Below are positions 9,809 to 19,433 of a stretch of 64,000 nt of DNA, one piece after another. The first letter of the stretch is position 1. Each line of letters opens with the position of its first letter. The stretch is from Moesziomyces globuligerus (taxonomy: Eukaryota; Basidiomycota; Ustilaginomycetes; Ustilaginales; Ustilaginaceae). The notes beneath the pieces were generated by a model. That model had not been told where the DNA came from, did no database searches, and saw only the letters and a list, made by a program, of their open reading frames with translations. Where the stretch lies: NCBI GenBank assembly GCA_030849465.1, contig JARVLF010000013.1:682001-746000 (forward strand). Reading direction: 5' to 3'. The translations under genes and the position numbers were made by a program.

Positions 9809-10837
9809 TCACGAGCGGGATTGTGGCGGAGCACCGACTGCGAACTGAGCCGCGGCTTCGAGGATCTGGACTACGACGTGGGCCTCTTCCTGATCTCTGG
9901 GTCCGTAAACAAGGCAGTACGTTGGAGGCAGGCCTCGAGCTTTCGCTGTGGCTTCTCCGTTTGGTATCGAGCTTGCGGACCACCATCGAGCCGAGCGCGC
10001 TCTGATTGGGTTGAGGCGTGCTAGCCAGGCGGGCCAACCGATCCAGAATCCCGTGTAGGAAGGGAAGCCAGCAAGCGGATGCAGCTCGCCCCATCCCTGT
10101 TCTATGACGAGTGCTGCGTCTTGAGGATGGAGCGTTACGTGGAGGCTACTATCTCTTCCGTGCGTTTCCGACTCTGCAGTGCAGTGGACGTGTGCAAATT
10201 CGCCCCGAAGCGACGAGAGCAAGCGGCGGGAGAGCGCGGCGGGGAAGCGAGCCGAGCGCGTGGAGCGTGAGACGAGGTCCGACTGCGTGACGAGCGTATG
10301 CGATACGGCAAAGAGCGCAGTCGAGTGCGACTCGACGAGCGAGCTGCCGATGCGAATGTGCGAGGGCTGCGCTTGCGCCTGCGCGCGCAGCGCGGCCAGG
10401 ACATGCTCGAGCGCATCGTTGGCCGCTCGGGTCGCAGCCTCGAATTCAGCGTCAGTAGCTCGGAACTGGTCGATTTGACGATGTGGAATCGTCCCGGCCG
10501 TCGTAGGACGAGCGCCCTGTCGACGCGAAAGCTCTTCCCCCGTGGACAGCCGAGGCGCGAGTTGGCGCACGCCAGGCAGGAACGAGCGCACGAGGCCAGT
10601 GCTCGTCCATGACCGAGCGAGCGAGAGTGGCGATAGCGCAAATAAGTGTACCGCCCAGCCAAAGATGTTCTTGGGAAGCGGCCCACCGGACAGCGAGACG
10701 AAGAGACGATAGTCGAGCCACGCCGTCGAGACGATGTGCGAGACAAAGTACGACGCGATGAGCGAGAAGGTCACGGGCGCCTTGCGGTACAGCGCCACCA
10801 CGGCTTGAGTCGCCGCAGCAGCGTGCGAGCGATCCAT
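9809..10837 (-). CDS. Luciferase-domain (DUF5519-like) membrane protein
   Basis: 342-residue protein of a fungal family annotated as 'luciferase domain'. The C-terminal half carries the family pattern: HVH, then SSLHVTLHP, VIEQGWGELHPLAG, and PPTYCLVYGPRDQEE. Two hydrophobic stretches in the first 90 residues (around VTFSLIASYFVSHIVS and WAVHLFALSPL) suggest a membrane anchor. No biochemical function is established for these proteins despite the name, and nothing here suggests light emission. The start at 10837 (MDRSHAAAATQ) is the ATG nearest the first recognisable segment. The open frame continues about 118 codons upstream without family features. Intronless; divergent from mcm10. Confidence 0.75.
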   Translation of the reverse strand: MDRSHAAAATQAVVALYRKAPVTFSLIASYFVSHIVSTAWLDYRLFVSLSGGPLPKNIFGWAVHLFALSPLSLARSWTSTGLVRSFLPGVRQLAPRLSTGEELSRRQGARPTTAGTIPHRQIDQFRATDAEFEAATRAANDALEHVLAALRAQAQAQPSHIRIGSSLVESHSTALFAVSHTLVTQSDLVSRSTRSARFPAALSRRLLSSLRGEFAHVHCTAESETHGRDSSLHVTLHPQDAALVIEQGWGELHPLAGFPSYTGFWIGWPAWLARLNPIRARSARWWSASSIPNGEATAKARGLPPTYCLVYGPRDQEEAHVVVQILEAAAQFAVGAPPQSRS

Positions 10838-11201
10838 TGCGCGTAGTCTCTCAGCTTTAGGATGCTGGACCGGTGGGAGGAGCGAGGAGTGACGAGGCGA
10901 TCGGGTGTCGTCGACAAGCAGAAGGTCGTTGGCGAAGATCAGCGCACAGTCGAGTCGCACGACCTCCACTTTTAATTTACACGACGCGAAACCAACACAT
11001 CTCGACCCGATTCCCGCGATGCCTCCGAGGCTGAAATCCAACACGAACGCGTCCAACGAGCTGCGGTTTCGCGCCGTCAGGGTCGCCTTCAGACCATCCA
11101 CGAACCTGCTCACCATGTGGTAGAAGAAGGGCGATTCCCTTCTTGTCCTCAAACCAGCGTCACCGTCACCGGAGCGAAGCTCACACTGCATATTCGATCA
11201 C
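10838..11201. other. Divergent promoter region, DUF5519 gene / mcm10
   Basis: About 360 bp, no gene seen. Confidence 0.5.
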
Positions 11202-14009
11202 ATGGAAGTCACACGCGTGGCGTCCACCTCGCGTGGCACCGCCGCTCTCACCCACCGTCCCCCCTCGCACGCTGCAGACACCGCTGGCGATCCACCGGCA
11301 AAGCGTCGCAAGCCGGATGTCGTCGCGCCCTCATCGCCGTCCAAGGCGCGCACTCTGCTGCATGACAAGTATTATGGTCGTGCAGGCAGCTCCATCGCAA
11401 CCAACATCGAGGAGCAAGAGCGCATCCAGGCGGAGCTGCTCGCGTTTGCCGAGAAGCGCGCGCGGGCTTCCGCGTCTCATCCGCCGCCGCCACCACGTCC
11501 ATCCGAGGAAGAGTTCCGCTACCCTCCTGGCCACGATGAAGTCGACGACAGGAGTGCGCGCGGTCTGCTCGAGCAGATTCGAAACCGCGTCGCTCAGCCA
11601 AAATCGAGCAGCTTCCTGCAGAGGGCCAAAGAGGTGCAGCAGGCGCTGCTCGACAAGCAACGGCGCTCGGTCGACTTGCAGAAGCACAGAGAGCAGGCCT
11701 CGCACAGGGAGAGCTTGCGCAGCTCGGGCTTCAATGACGACAAGTCCAGCCGTGCCGGCCAGCCTAGCGGAGCGGCCTTTGCGCGTGGCACTCAACGAGT
11801 TGCACGCGCTACGTCGGATGTGGACTCCGACGACGGCGACGCGGGCTACGACGAACATGCACTTTCAGAGACCCGTGTGAGTCGGGACGACGACCTTGCG
11901 CTCGTCGAGAACTTGCGGCCTGGTCCGCGGCCGATCCCGCCCAATCCGGACGATCCAAAGTGGGAGGCTATGGAGCCGTTTTCGGGCCATCGGCTGCGCG
12001 AGCGACGCATCGCCCACTCGCATCTCAAGGAGCACCTTCGCGGCCGCTACCACATCCCGCCCTCGCTGCTCTACTCGATCGCGCGGCCTCTGCCTGCATT
12101 TGCGGCCAGCTGCGGAGAGCGCAACGACTGGAAGGCTGCGCGAGACGGCGACTACGAGGTGCCCGTCGACGGCGACTGGATTGTGATCGCGACCATCGTC
12201 GAGAAGAGCGATCTGCTCATGACGCGCGGCTTCGATCCCGGCTCCGCCGCTCCTCGTCACGGTGCCACGGACGAGAACGACGACGATCCTGTGCTGTTCA
12301 AGGACGCTGCGACCGGCAGCAACGGGCGCCTGCGTCTCGATCTCGAGCCGGGCAATCCGAACGCGTTTGCCGAACCTGCTGCTCCTGCGTCCACCAAACC
12401 CTGGCAGCGGCGCAAGGGCGGGACGGTGCAGATCGAGGACGACTTCGAGGGCCGCCGCGAGCAGTATCGGGTCTCGAACCGCTCGCGCAAGTTCGTCGTG
12501 CTCAAGCTGGTGGATCTCGGCGTGGACCGCGCGCAGGCGGCGGATGGAAGCGGAAGTGCCGGTCGCGGCGACAACTATCTGTCGCTCATCGCGTACGAGG
12601 CGGATCAGGTTGATACGTCGGCGACGGGCACGGCGCGCAGCGAGGTCGCCGACGTGCTCTCGGCGTCGTCGGCGGCGAGGAAGTGGGTCCACGGCTCGCG
12701 CGGCGCGTTCGAGCTGCTCTACCAGCTTGCCGAGGGCACGGTCGTAGCCATCATGAACCCCAAGGTACTCCGGCCGTATAGGGCCAAGGGGGTTGCGGAG
12801 ACCAAGACGCTGCGCATCACGCCGCGCTCGGCAGAGGACTGTCTGGTGATCGGACAGGCGGCCGACTACCGGCGCTGCTCGGCGATCCGAGCTAACGGAC
12901 AGCGCTGCACGAGCTTCGTCGACGTCAAGGCGCGCAAGCAGACGCGCACCACGACGTGCGACTACCACCTCAGCCGCCACATGGACGAGCTCGCCCGCGG
13001 CCGCCCCGAGTTCGCGGCCAACGCCACCACGCGCTTCGGCAACGCCCGGAGCGGCGCCAAACCCGCCGGTTCCGCTTCGGGAGGCAGCGACTTGGGGAGG
13101 CAGGAGGGGGAGACGGCATACAGTGGGCCTGGGTCGAGTCAATTTGCACGCGCCGCGCTGGCCAAGAAGCTCAACTCGTCGTATGGCAGTGTGGGCGACG
13201 GCATGGACAACAATGGTGGGCAGGTGTTTGTCTCGCAGCCGGTGGGCGGGGCCGAGGCGAGGGCGTCGAATCCGGCTAGCTGGAAGTACGACGTCGCAGA
13301 GCGGTACGGTCGCGGCGTGACGGAAAAGCAGACGCGCATCAAGAAGCAGATCGAGGAGCAGCAGCTGATGCACGAGATCGAGACGCGCTTCGCCCCTCGG
13401 CCCGTGCGACCGCGTCGAAGCGCCGAGGATGGCGAGGCTCAAGGCAAGGACAAGGCACGCGAGGAATCGGTGCTACCTGTGCTGCCTAATGGAAGTGCGG
13501 ATATGATTGCAGCTGCCTATTCGACGCTCGATGAGCGGAAGCGTACTGCGGCGCAGAAGCGCCAGATTGCCGATGCGAAGCGTCGCAAGTACACCGGCAC
13601 CTCGTTGCCCGTCGTTGCGACCGAAACGCCCGAACCCAGGCTGCGCTTCGCCAAAACTCCATCCACCTCGTCGGCCTCGGCTGTGTTTCCGCTCAGTCAG
13701 AGCCAGCGCGAAAGCTCGAGAGCGAGTGGCAAGGATTCTCGAACCACGCTCCTCTCGCTGCTCAAGCACCAGCCTCCTGCTGCTGCCGAGCCGAACCTCA
13801 AGCTCAAACGCGCTCACCGCCCCAAGCTCCGTCGCCCTGCGCACGAACCCGACGCCAAGCCCCAACTCACCGTCGTTGCTGGCGAGCTCTTCCATCTGCA
13901 GGACCTCAATGACTGGCAGGACGATCTCGACGATCTCGTCGTTCCACATCCCACGCAAAAGCTATCGCCCGCAGAGCACAGCGACGACTCGGACCTCGAG
14001 ATCATCTGA
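11202..14009 (+). CDS. mcm10: DNA replication protein Mcm10
   Basis: Replication initiation and elongation factor that binds the Mcm2-7 helicase, DNA polymerase alpha and DNA. 935 residues, intronless. The N-terminus is charged, with a Gln/Arg/Glu-rich probable coiled coil (about 125-165). An OB-fold region starts near residue 320 (DWIVIATIVEKSDLLM) and leads into the Mcm10 zinc finger at about 555-595. Its ligands fit CX9CX16CX2H, within RCSAIRANGQRCTSF and TTCDYHLSRH. The pairing of OB-fold with this finger is specific to Mcm10. The C-terminal 300 residues are basic and low in complexity, as in other fungal Mcm10 proteins. The start is the first ATG of the frame. Convergent with vps35. Confidence 0.93.
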   Translation: MEVTRVASTSRGTAALTHRPPSHAADTAGDPPAKRRKPDVVAPSSPSKARTLLHDKYYGRAGSSIATNIEEQERIQAELLAFAEKRARASASHPPPPPRPSEEEFRYPPGHDEVDDRSARGLLEQIRNRVAQPKSSSFLQRAKEVQQALLDKQRRSVDLQKHREQASHRESLRSSGFNDDKSSRAGQPSGAAFARGTQRVARATSDVDSDDGDAGYDEHALSETRVSRDDDLALVENLRPGPRPIPPNPDDPKWEAMEPFSGHRLRERRIAHSHLKEHLRGRYHIPPSLLYSIARPLPAFAASCGERNDWKAARDGDYEVPVDGDWIVIATIVEKSDLLMTRGFDPGSAAPRHGATDENDDDPVLFKDAATGSNGRLRLDLEPGNPNAFAEPAAPASTKPWQRRKGGTVQIEDDFEGRREQYRVSNRSRKFVVLKLVDLGVDRAQAADGSGSAGRGDNYLSLIAYEADQVDTSATGTARSEVADVLSASSAARKWVHGSRGAFELLYQLAEGTVVAIMNPKVLRPYRAKGVAETKTLRITPRSAEDCLVIGQAADYRRCSAIRANGQRCTSFVDVKARKQTRTTTCDYHLSRHMDELARGRPEFAANATTRFGNARSGAKPAGSASGGSDLGRQEGETAYSGPGSSQFARAALAKKLNSSYGSVGDGMDNNGGQVFVSQPVGGAEARASNPASWKYDVAERYGRGVTEKQTRIKKQIEEQQLMHEIETRFAPRPVRPRRSAEDGEAQGKDKAREESVLPVLPNGSADMIAAAYSTLDERKRTAAQKRQIADAKRRKYTGTSLPVVATETPEPRLRFAKTPSTSSASAVFPLSQSQRESSRASGKDSRTTLLSLLKHQPPAAAEPNLKLKRAHRPKLRRPAHEPDAKPQLTVVAGELFHLQDLNDWQDDLDDLVVPHPTQKLSPAEHSDDSDLEII

Positions 14010-14284
14010 ATTCAATCCAGTTGCAACGCTACAAGTTGTGAAGCGGTCGTAGGCCAACATGCGTCATGTTCGTGATGGCGTGCACCGCAACGTGGCCGAG
14101 ATCCATGCGAGAAGCAGATGCGTCCCCGCGTGCGCTTGAGCTTGCAGCATGCACAATCTGATTCCTCCCCACTTCCTCCCTCTCCTTTCGTGGATTGACC
14201 ACGCGACATGGCACTCGCATCCGCTCGCACACGACCTCGGCAGCAAGCCCGAAAAAAAAAATGCAATTCATCGATTCACAGGCG

Positions 14285-17200
14285 TCAGTTGACGCCAAAC
14301 TTTGCGAGGCTGGGGCTGATCTGGACTGCGGCCCAATCTGCGCCTCTGGAGTCTGGGTCTGGAGCGTCTGTTGGATTTGCGTTAGCCAAAGCCAGGGCGG
14401 CGGCCTCCTTGCGCGTCTTGATGTACTGCAGCTGCGCTCTAAAGTGTCTGAGGCACGAGTCGGGCGTGGTGGGCAACTCCAAGAAGCCACCACCGACGAT
14501 GGCGGGATGCGATGTCGGCGCTGTCGTCTCAGGCTCTGTGGCCATGAGCGAATCGAGACCGTTGGAGATGAGTTCGACGAGCGAATTGATGTACTTGGGC
14601 GCCACCGCCTCGACCTGCTGTTCAAAGTAGTACAGATACTGGTCGAGGGCGGAGCAGAAGATCTCGACGGTGCTGCGTTCGTCGATGCAGCTGTTGGCGA
14701 TGCGCAGCGACTTTTGCAGACACTCGAGCACGCGCTTGCCATCCTTGAGCAGAATCGGCTTGGTCTCCTTACCCGCACCTGCGCCACCACCAGGAGTGCC
14801 TACAGCTACGCTCGGATTGGCAGCCGCATTGCCCGTCGCCGACGACGAGCTGATCGCCAAGCGAGACGGATGACCCGGCGTCTCGGTCTGCCACCACAGA
14901 TGGCTCGCCATCATCACCGCCGCCGCCTGGTGCGGCTTCTTGAGCAGCTTGGCACCATGCAGAGCCGCCTTGGTGATGAGCGTATCGTAGTTGTCCGTAC
15001 CAAACACGCGTGCCGTCTGGAGCGTACTGATGATGAGTCCGATCGCATGCAGCTGCGCCCTCGACTCGGAGATCGACTCCTCGTAGATGGTAAACGACTG
15101 GACGTAAAACTCGTACGCGAGCTCCTCGAACCCGCTCTCATCCGCCGACTGCGCCGCGAGCAGGAACAGCCGCAGGCAGATGTCCGAAGACTCGACCTTG
15201 TTGTACAGGATCGAGATGACCTGATGCACAAACTTGTACAGCGTCAGCATCTTGGTCTCCCAGTTCTGCTCGCGCCGCTCGCGCAGCTTGTACCGACGCG
15301 CCAGCTTGATCGCCGAGGTGATGAGCGGCGGCAGCGTAAACTTGATGCGCTCGCCGCCGTCGACAAAGTGCTTGCGCGCCGCCTGCAGCAGGCTGAACTG
15401 CGTCTCGAGCTCCTCGGCCCGGAAGAGGTGGATCATGCGTGCGATCCAGCCCTGCTCCTCGGCCATCTCCTCCATGTCGTACTGCATCATATGATGGCGG
15501 CCCATGCCGCGTGCACCGGCGCCGTACGCTCCCTGTGCCATCCTCGGATCCGCTCCATAGTGGCCGTAGCCAGCATGGCCGCCGGGTGCGCCTGCAGCTG
15601 CATGCATACCGGCATGCGGCAGGCCGCCCATGATGGCGTCCTTGTGATCGCGGATGATGGGGCTGCACAGGTCGAGTACGCCGCTGACGTCCTCGGGCGT
15701 CGACATGACCGTCTCGTTGCGGAGGACCGACATGACGACCGCCTGGGCGATCGACTTGCGCGTCGTATACGGCTGCACCGATAGCAACGAGAGGTACGAC
15801 GGTAGCGCAAGCAGCGTGAGCACGGTGAGGTACGAGTTGATGGGCGAGAGCAGCAGCGAATTGAGATGTGTCGTCGTCGCCGGGCTGTGCAGGTCGGGGC
15901 TCTGCTCGAACTCGACCACCTTCTCGCGCGCAAACGCCAGCACCTGGTCGACGTACTCGAGCTTGTCCGGATAGCAGCTCAGCGAGAGGTTGGCGAGCGA
16001 GACGAGCAGCGCGGTGATGTCCTGGATCGACAGATCGGGACGCGCGCGGATCAGCTGGACAATCTGCTCCCAGAACACCTCGAACAGGCGCACGTCCTCG
16101 GGGATGCCGCGGAACTTGCCTACGGGCTTCTCGGACACTGCAGCCGGACGCGGCGCCTCGGCTGGTGCTGGCGCAGGCGCCGACTTCTCGGCGTCGCCGT
16201 TGGTCGTTGCACCATTTGTGTTGTTGCCAGCACCGAATCCGGCCGAGGGGAACTCTTGAGCGCGCGCATTGTGCCCGTCACCGGCCTCGCCGGCGTCGAT
16301 CGAAGTGGCTCCGGTCGCGGTCGTGTGCTGTGTGCTGCTGGCCGCGGTACCATCGTCGGTCTGGGAAGCCCAGGTAGCGGAGCCTGGCGCAGAAGCACCC
16401 GCTGCGCCGTTGCCGCCCGTCGAGCCCCACGCGTCCTCGTCGAGGCCCTCGGGGATGCTGCGGAAGACGGGCTCCTCGGAGCTGTGCGTTGCCACGTTGG
16501 GTGCGGCGGCCGAGTCGCGATCGGCGGATGCCATGCCGAAACCACTCGGCTCGACGGGAGGCGGGGGCATGCGGCTGAGGTCGGCAGCGGTCGGCGAGGC
16601 GGGTTCGGCGATGTCGGCCTTCTTTGCCTTTGGATCGCCCTGAGCGGTGACATCGTCCCAGACGGAGCTGGGACCGGCGCTCTGGCCAGTCATCCTCATC
16701 TGGCGTGTCTTTTCGGCCAGACGGCGGCTCGCTTCCTCCTCCTGGCGCTTGATCTCTTCCGGGCTGTCGTTCTCGGCCTCGCGGGCGGCGTAGGCGGCGA
16801 GACGGTCGATGAGGGCGATGACGATCTGCTTGATGTTGACCTTGGGATGGAGCGCGGCGCATGCGGAGAGGAAGGGGCCGAGGGTGCGGAGGTGGAAGTC
16901 GTCGGGGAAGACCTGGATGACGACTTCCATGAGGTACTCCTGTGCGATGACGTCCTTGCAGTTGACGACCTGTTCGAGGATGGAGGGGAGGATGGTGCGG
17001 CGGTACATCTCGAGGTCGACGCCCTCGAGCTGGCTGAGGCGGACGAGGTTGGTGCCGACGAGGATGCGGAGCTCCTTGCGCTCCATCTCGCGCTTCTCGC
17101 GGTCGCGCGAGTGGCCCTGGTGCTGGAGGCGGACCCAGAGCTTGTTCATCTCGATAAAGTTGGTGAGCACAAAGCCGATGCTGTCCTGGAGGTTGCCGCC

Positions 17201-17780
17201 GGGGCCCATATCTTGGCCGACGGGGAGGTAGTCGCGCGTGGCGCCGCTGAGGTAATGTCGGAGGAAGAGGCCGCGGGTGGGGTGCTGTACGCCGCGGCTC
17301 ATCTCCATGACGTCCTTCATGATCTCCTTGATGGGAGCGTCGGGTATGGACATGTAGACGCTTCCGACGGTGATCATGAGATAGAGACGCGGCACGATGT
17401 TTCCGCAGTATTGCACGAGCTCGTACAGGTCGGCGAGGTGGTGCTTGCCAGAGGTGTGCGCATCGTAGAGGTAGATGGACAGATGACGCAATGCATCAAA
17501 CACGGCCATGTCTGTGCGGTTGCAGTGGGGGAGGGAGGAGGAGGGGCTATGTCAGTCAATATGCGTGAGGGAAGCAGGGCTGGAGAGAGGGCAAGACCGA
17601 CTCACATAGCTCGTAGTAGTTTTTGGGCGAAAGCGTCGAGGTGCGGAGCTCGGAGAGCATGGTGGCGCCGCTCTTGAGAGCATCCATGACCTGGTCGGCA
17701 TCGAGGCATCGCTTCATCTGGACGAGCTGGACCTTGACCACGTTGAGGGCCTCGGAGAGGACCTTTGCAGAGTCGTCCAT
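14285..17780 (-). CDS. vps35: Retromer core subunit Vps35
   Basis: Alpha-solenoid scaffold of the retromer cargo-recognition complex (with Vps26 and Vps29), which retrieves membrane proteins from endosomes. Exons 17606..17780 and 14285..17511 are joined across a 94-nt intron; the join restores [16 protein letters not shown]. Total 1133 residues. The PRLYLM motif that contacts Vps26 is visible in [13 protein letters not shown], followed by [20 protein letters not shown]. An Ala/Ser/Pro-rich insertion of about 215 residues (about 310-525) makes it longer than human (796) or yeast (944) Vps35. The C-terminal HEAT-like part ends with a Thr/Pro-rich stretch and [18 protein letters not shown]. The start at 17780 gives the expected Vps35 N-terminus. 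Confidence 0.95.
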
Positions 17781-18470
17781 GGCTGCGAGTCAAGGCGATG
17801 GCACGCACAAGAGCGGGGGTCACGTCAGAGCTAGGGACCGACGGCGTGCTGCAGACCGTGGACGCGATGGACGCGAGGGACTCGAGAGGGCTCGTCGAGC
17901 TCGGTCGGCGATGCCGTCTTGTGGCGGCGTATGCGTAAGTGTGTGCGTGTGCGTGTTCTTGCGGTGGTGGATGAAATACGAGGCACGGGAGAGGTGGATG
18001 AGAAGGAGAGGGTTCGCGGTGTGGAGTTGCTGGAGATGTCGAGGCTCGGCAACAGCTCCAGCAGGGCTGTGAGTCTGCGCGTAGCTCTGAGACACAGAGA
18101 CAGATGCGTTGCCAGATCTGTGCGCACGCACGCACGCACATCCAACTCAACAGACTCTGCCACGCGCTTTCTCGGCCACGAGCCACAACAGCTCCATTCC
18201 CCCTTTCCTCGCATCGTCGGCCAGCCCGCTGCGCACAGCGCACTGCCCCTGCCCGAGCGCCGTGTTGCAGGTGGAGCAATTTTCGCTTCTACAATGTTAC
18301 GCCCTGACCACCCACAAGCATCTGGCATATCGATTTTCCAGAAATCAATTCCTCGCAACTACAAAACTTCCAATTCCTTCGGGCTTTGAAACACGCGAGG
18401 TGGAACAGAACAATTGAATTGTAAAATGACCAAGTATATACACAATATTCGGGCGGCACCGCAAGCATCT
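17781..18470. other. Upstream region of vps35 and tRNA-Met
   Basis: About 690 bp without a protein gene. Contains the vps35 promoter; sequence near 17930-17970 is GT-rich (GTGTGTGCGTGTGCGTGTTC). The last 60 bp before the tRNA are AT-rich (AAGTATATACACAATATTC). Confidence 0.5.
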
Positions 18471-18600
18471 GTCTTCGTGGCCTAGTTGGTTAGGGCGTAG
18501 GTCTCATACGTACACCAACGATCCTGCTTGCAGGAACAAACCTACGAACTTCATACGTTCAGAAATCCTAAGATCGCGAGTTCGACTCTCGCCGAGGACA
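18471..18600 (+). tRNA. Elongator tRNA-Met (CAT) with a 56-nt intron
   Basis: Mature parts are 18471..18508 and 18565..18600. The acceptor stem GTCTTCG pairs with CGAGGAC (one G-T pair) with discriminator A. The D arm is GCCT/GGGC with AGTTGGTTA loop; the anticodon loop reads CTCATA with CAT at 18505-18507. The T arm is GCGAG-TTCGACT-CTCGC. The T31-T39 mismatch in the anticodon stem is also found in elongator tRNA-Met of other eukaryotes. The intron (18509..18564) sits after position 37, the canonical site for Sen-endonuclease splicing. A run of 11 T follows at 18604-18614. Internal A and B boxes are within the D and T arms. Confidence 0.93.
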
Positions 18601-18603
18601 TTG

Positions 18604-18614
18604 TTTTTTTTTTT
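18604..18614 (+). terminator. RNA polymerase III terminator of tRNA-Met
   Basis: Run of 11 T residues four bases after the tRNA 3' end. Confidence 0.9.
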
Positions 18615-19433
18615 GCCGCTAACGCCCACTTTTTGGGTTTTTTCTCTTCCTTTTGCGGGTTCGTGGCGTCGTGGCGCAGTGTGGCTTGGGCGGGAGCTTT
18701 CGGCGTAACCGACGCCCAGGGATGTGTGACAGCTACTGCATTCACACACACACAGAGCCGGCGGGCCGAGCCGCACAGACCCAAGGCTCCGACGTGCGCT
18801 GTCGCACGCTGCATACGGTCCATCGTGTCAAGTGGGTTGCATGTCACAAAGTGATCAAATGAAATCTGCGGTTTGGAGCTTGCCACATACACAGAACAAA
18901 AGCAAAACGCCTTTCAGACATCATCATCATCTAGAACAGATCCAGGGCTTTCCAACGGTATAAGGCAAGCAGGGGTTTGCATTACCGGTTGTGGTGTAAA
19001 GGAAGTATGCATGGTGATGCGGCGATCATTTGAACACTAACGGCGCGCACTGTATATAAGTTACGGATGCCGGGGGAGTGGATGAATGCACTGTTCAGAC
19101 GCCCTCCACTTTGGTTGTCCGACGCTCTCCTGCTGTCGTTCTTGGCCAAGCCGTGACCTTAGATACCGCTGCTTCTGCTCCGACGCGGGCCACAAAAGCT
19201 GACGGGCACGCTATTCGGTGGCTTTGAGTGCGCACGATTCTCAGCTGACAGTGGCGCGGCATTGAGCCTCGGCAGGTGAACAAACGATGTCGACGAATGC
19301 AAGTGAAGCTGATGCACAGCTCGGGCGGATCGGATAGGCGCAAGCTCCGGAAACGGGATGCATTGCGTACAAAAGAACCCTCATCGTGACAGTGACCCTC
19401 AACCGACGGCCGCAAGGGCTCCGTGCCGTGCGT
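18615..19433. other. Intergenic region, tRNA-Met / cla4 3' end
   Basis: About 820 bp; no gene seen. A TATATAAG element at 19052-19059 is not followed by a recognisable gene on the + strand. Confidence 0.5.

Noticed and set aside
11143..11880. 245-codon Arg/Ser-rich ORF overlapping the mcm10 start
   Set aside because: Out-of-frame shadow of mcm10.
15866..17677. 603-codon + strand ORF, with another of 529 codons at 14195-15784
   Set aside because: Both lie antisense to vps35, whose protein is clearly real; the translations are compositionally odd shadows of GC-rich codons.
19052..19059. TATATAAG element as a promoter
   Set aside because: No gene follows on either strand within a plausible distance; it lies in the 3' flank of cla4.
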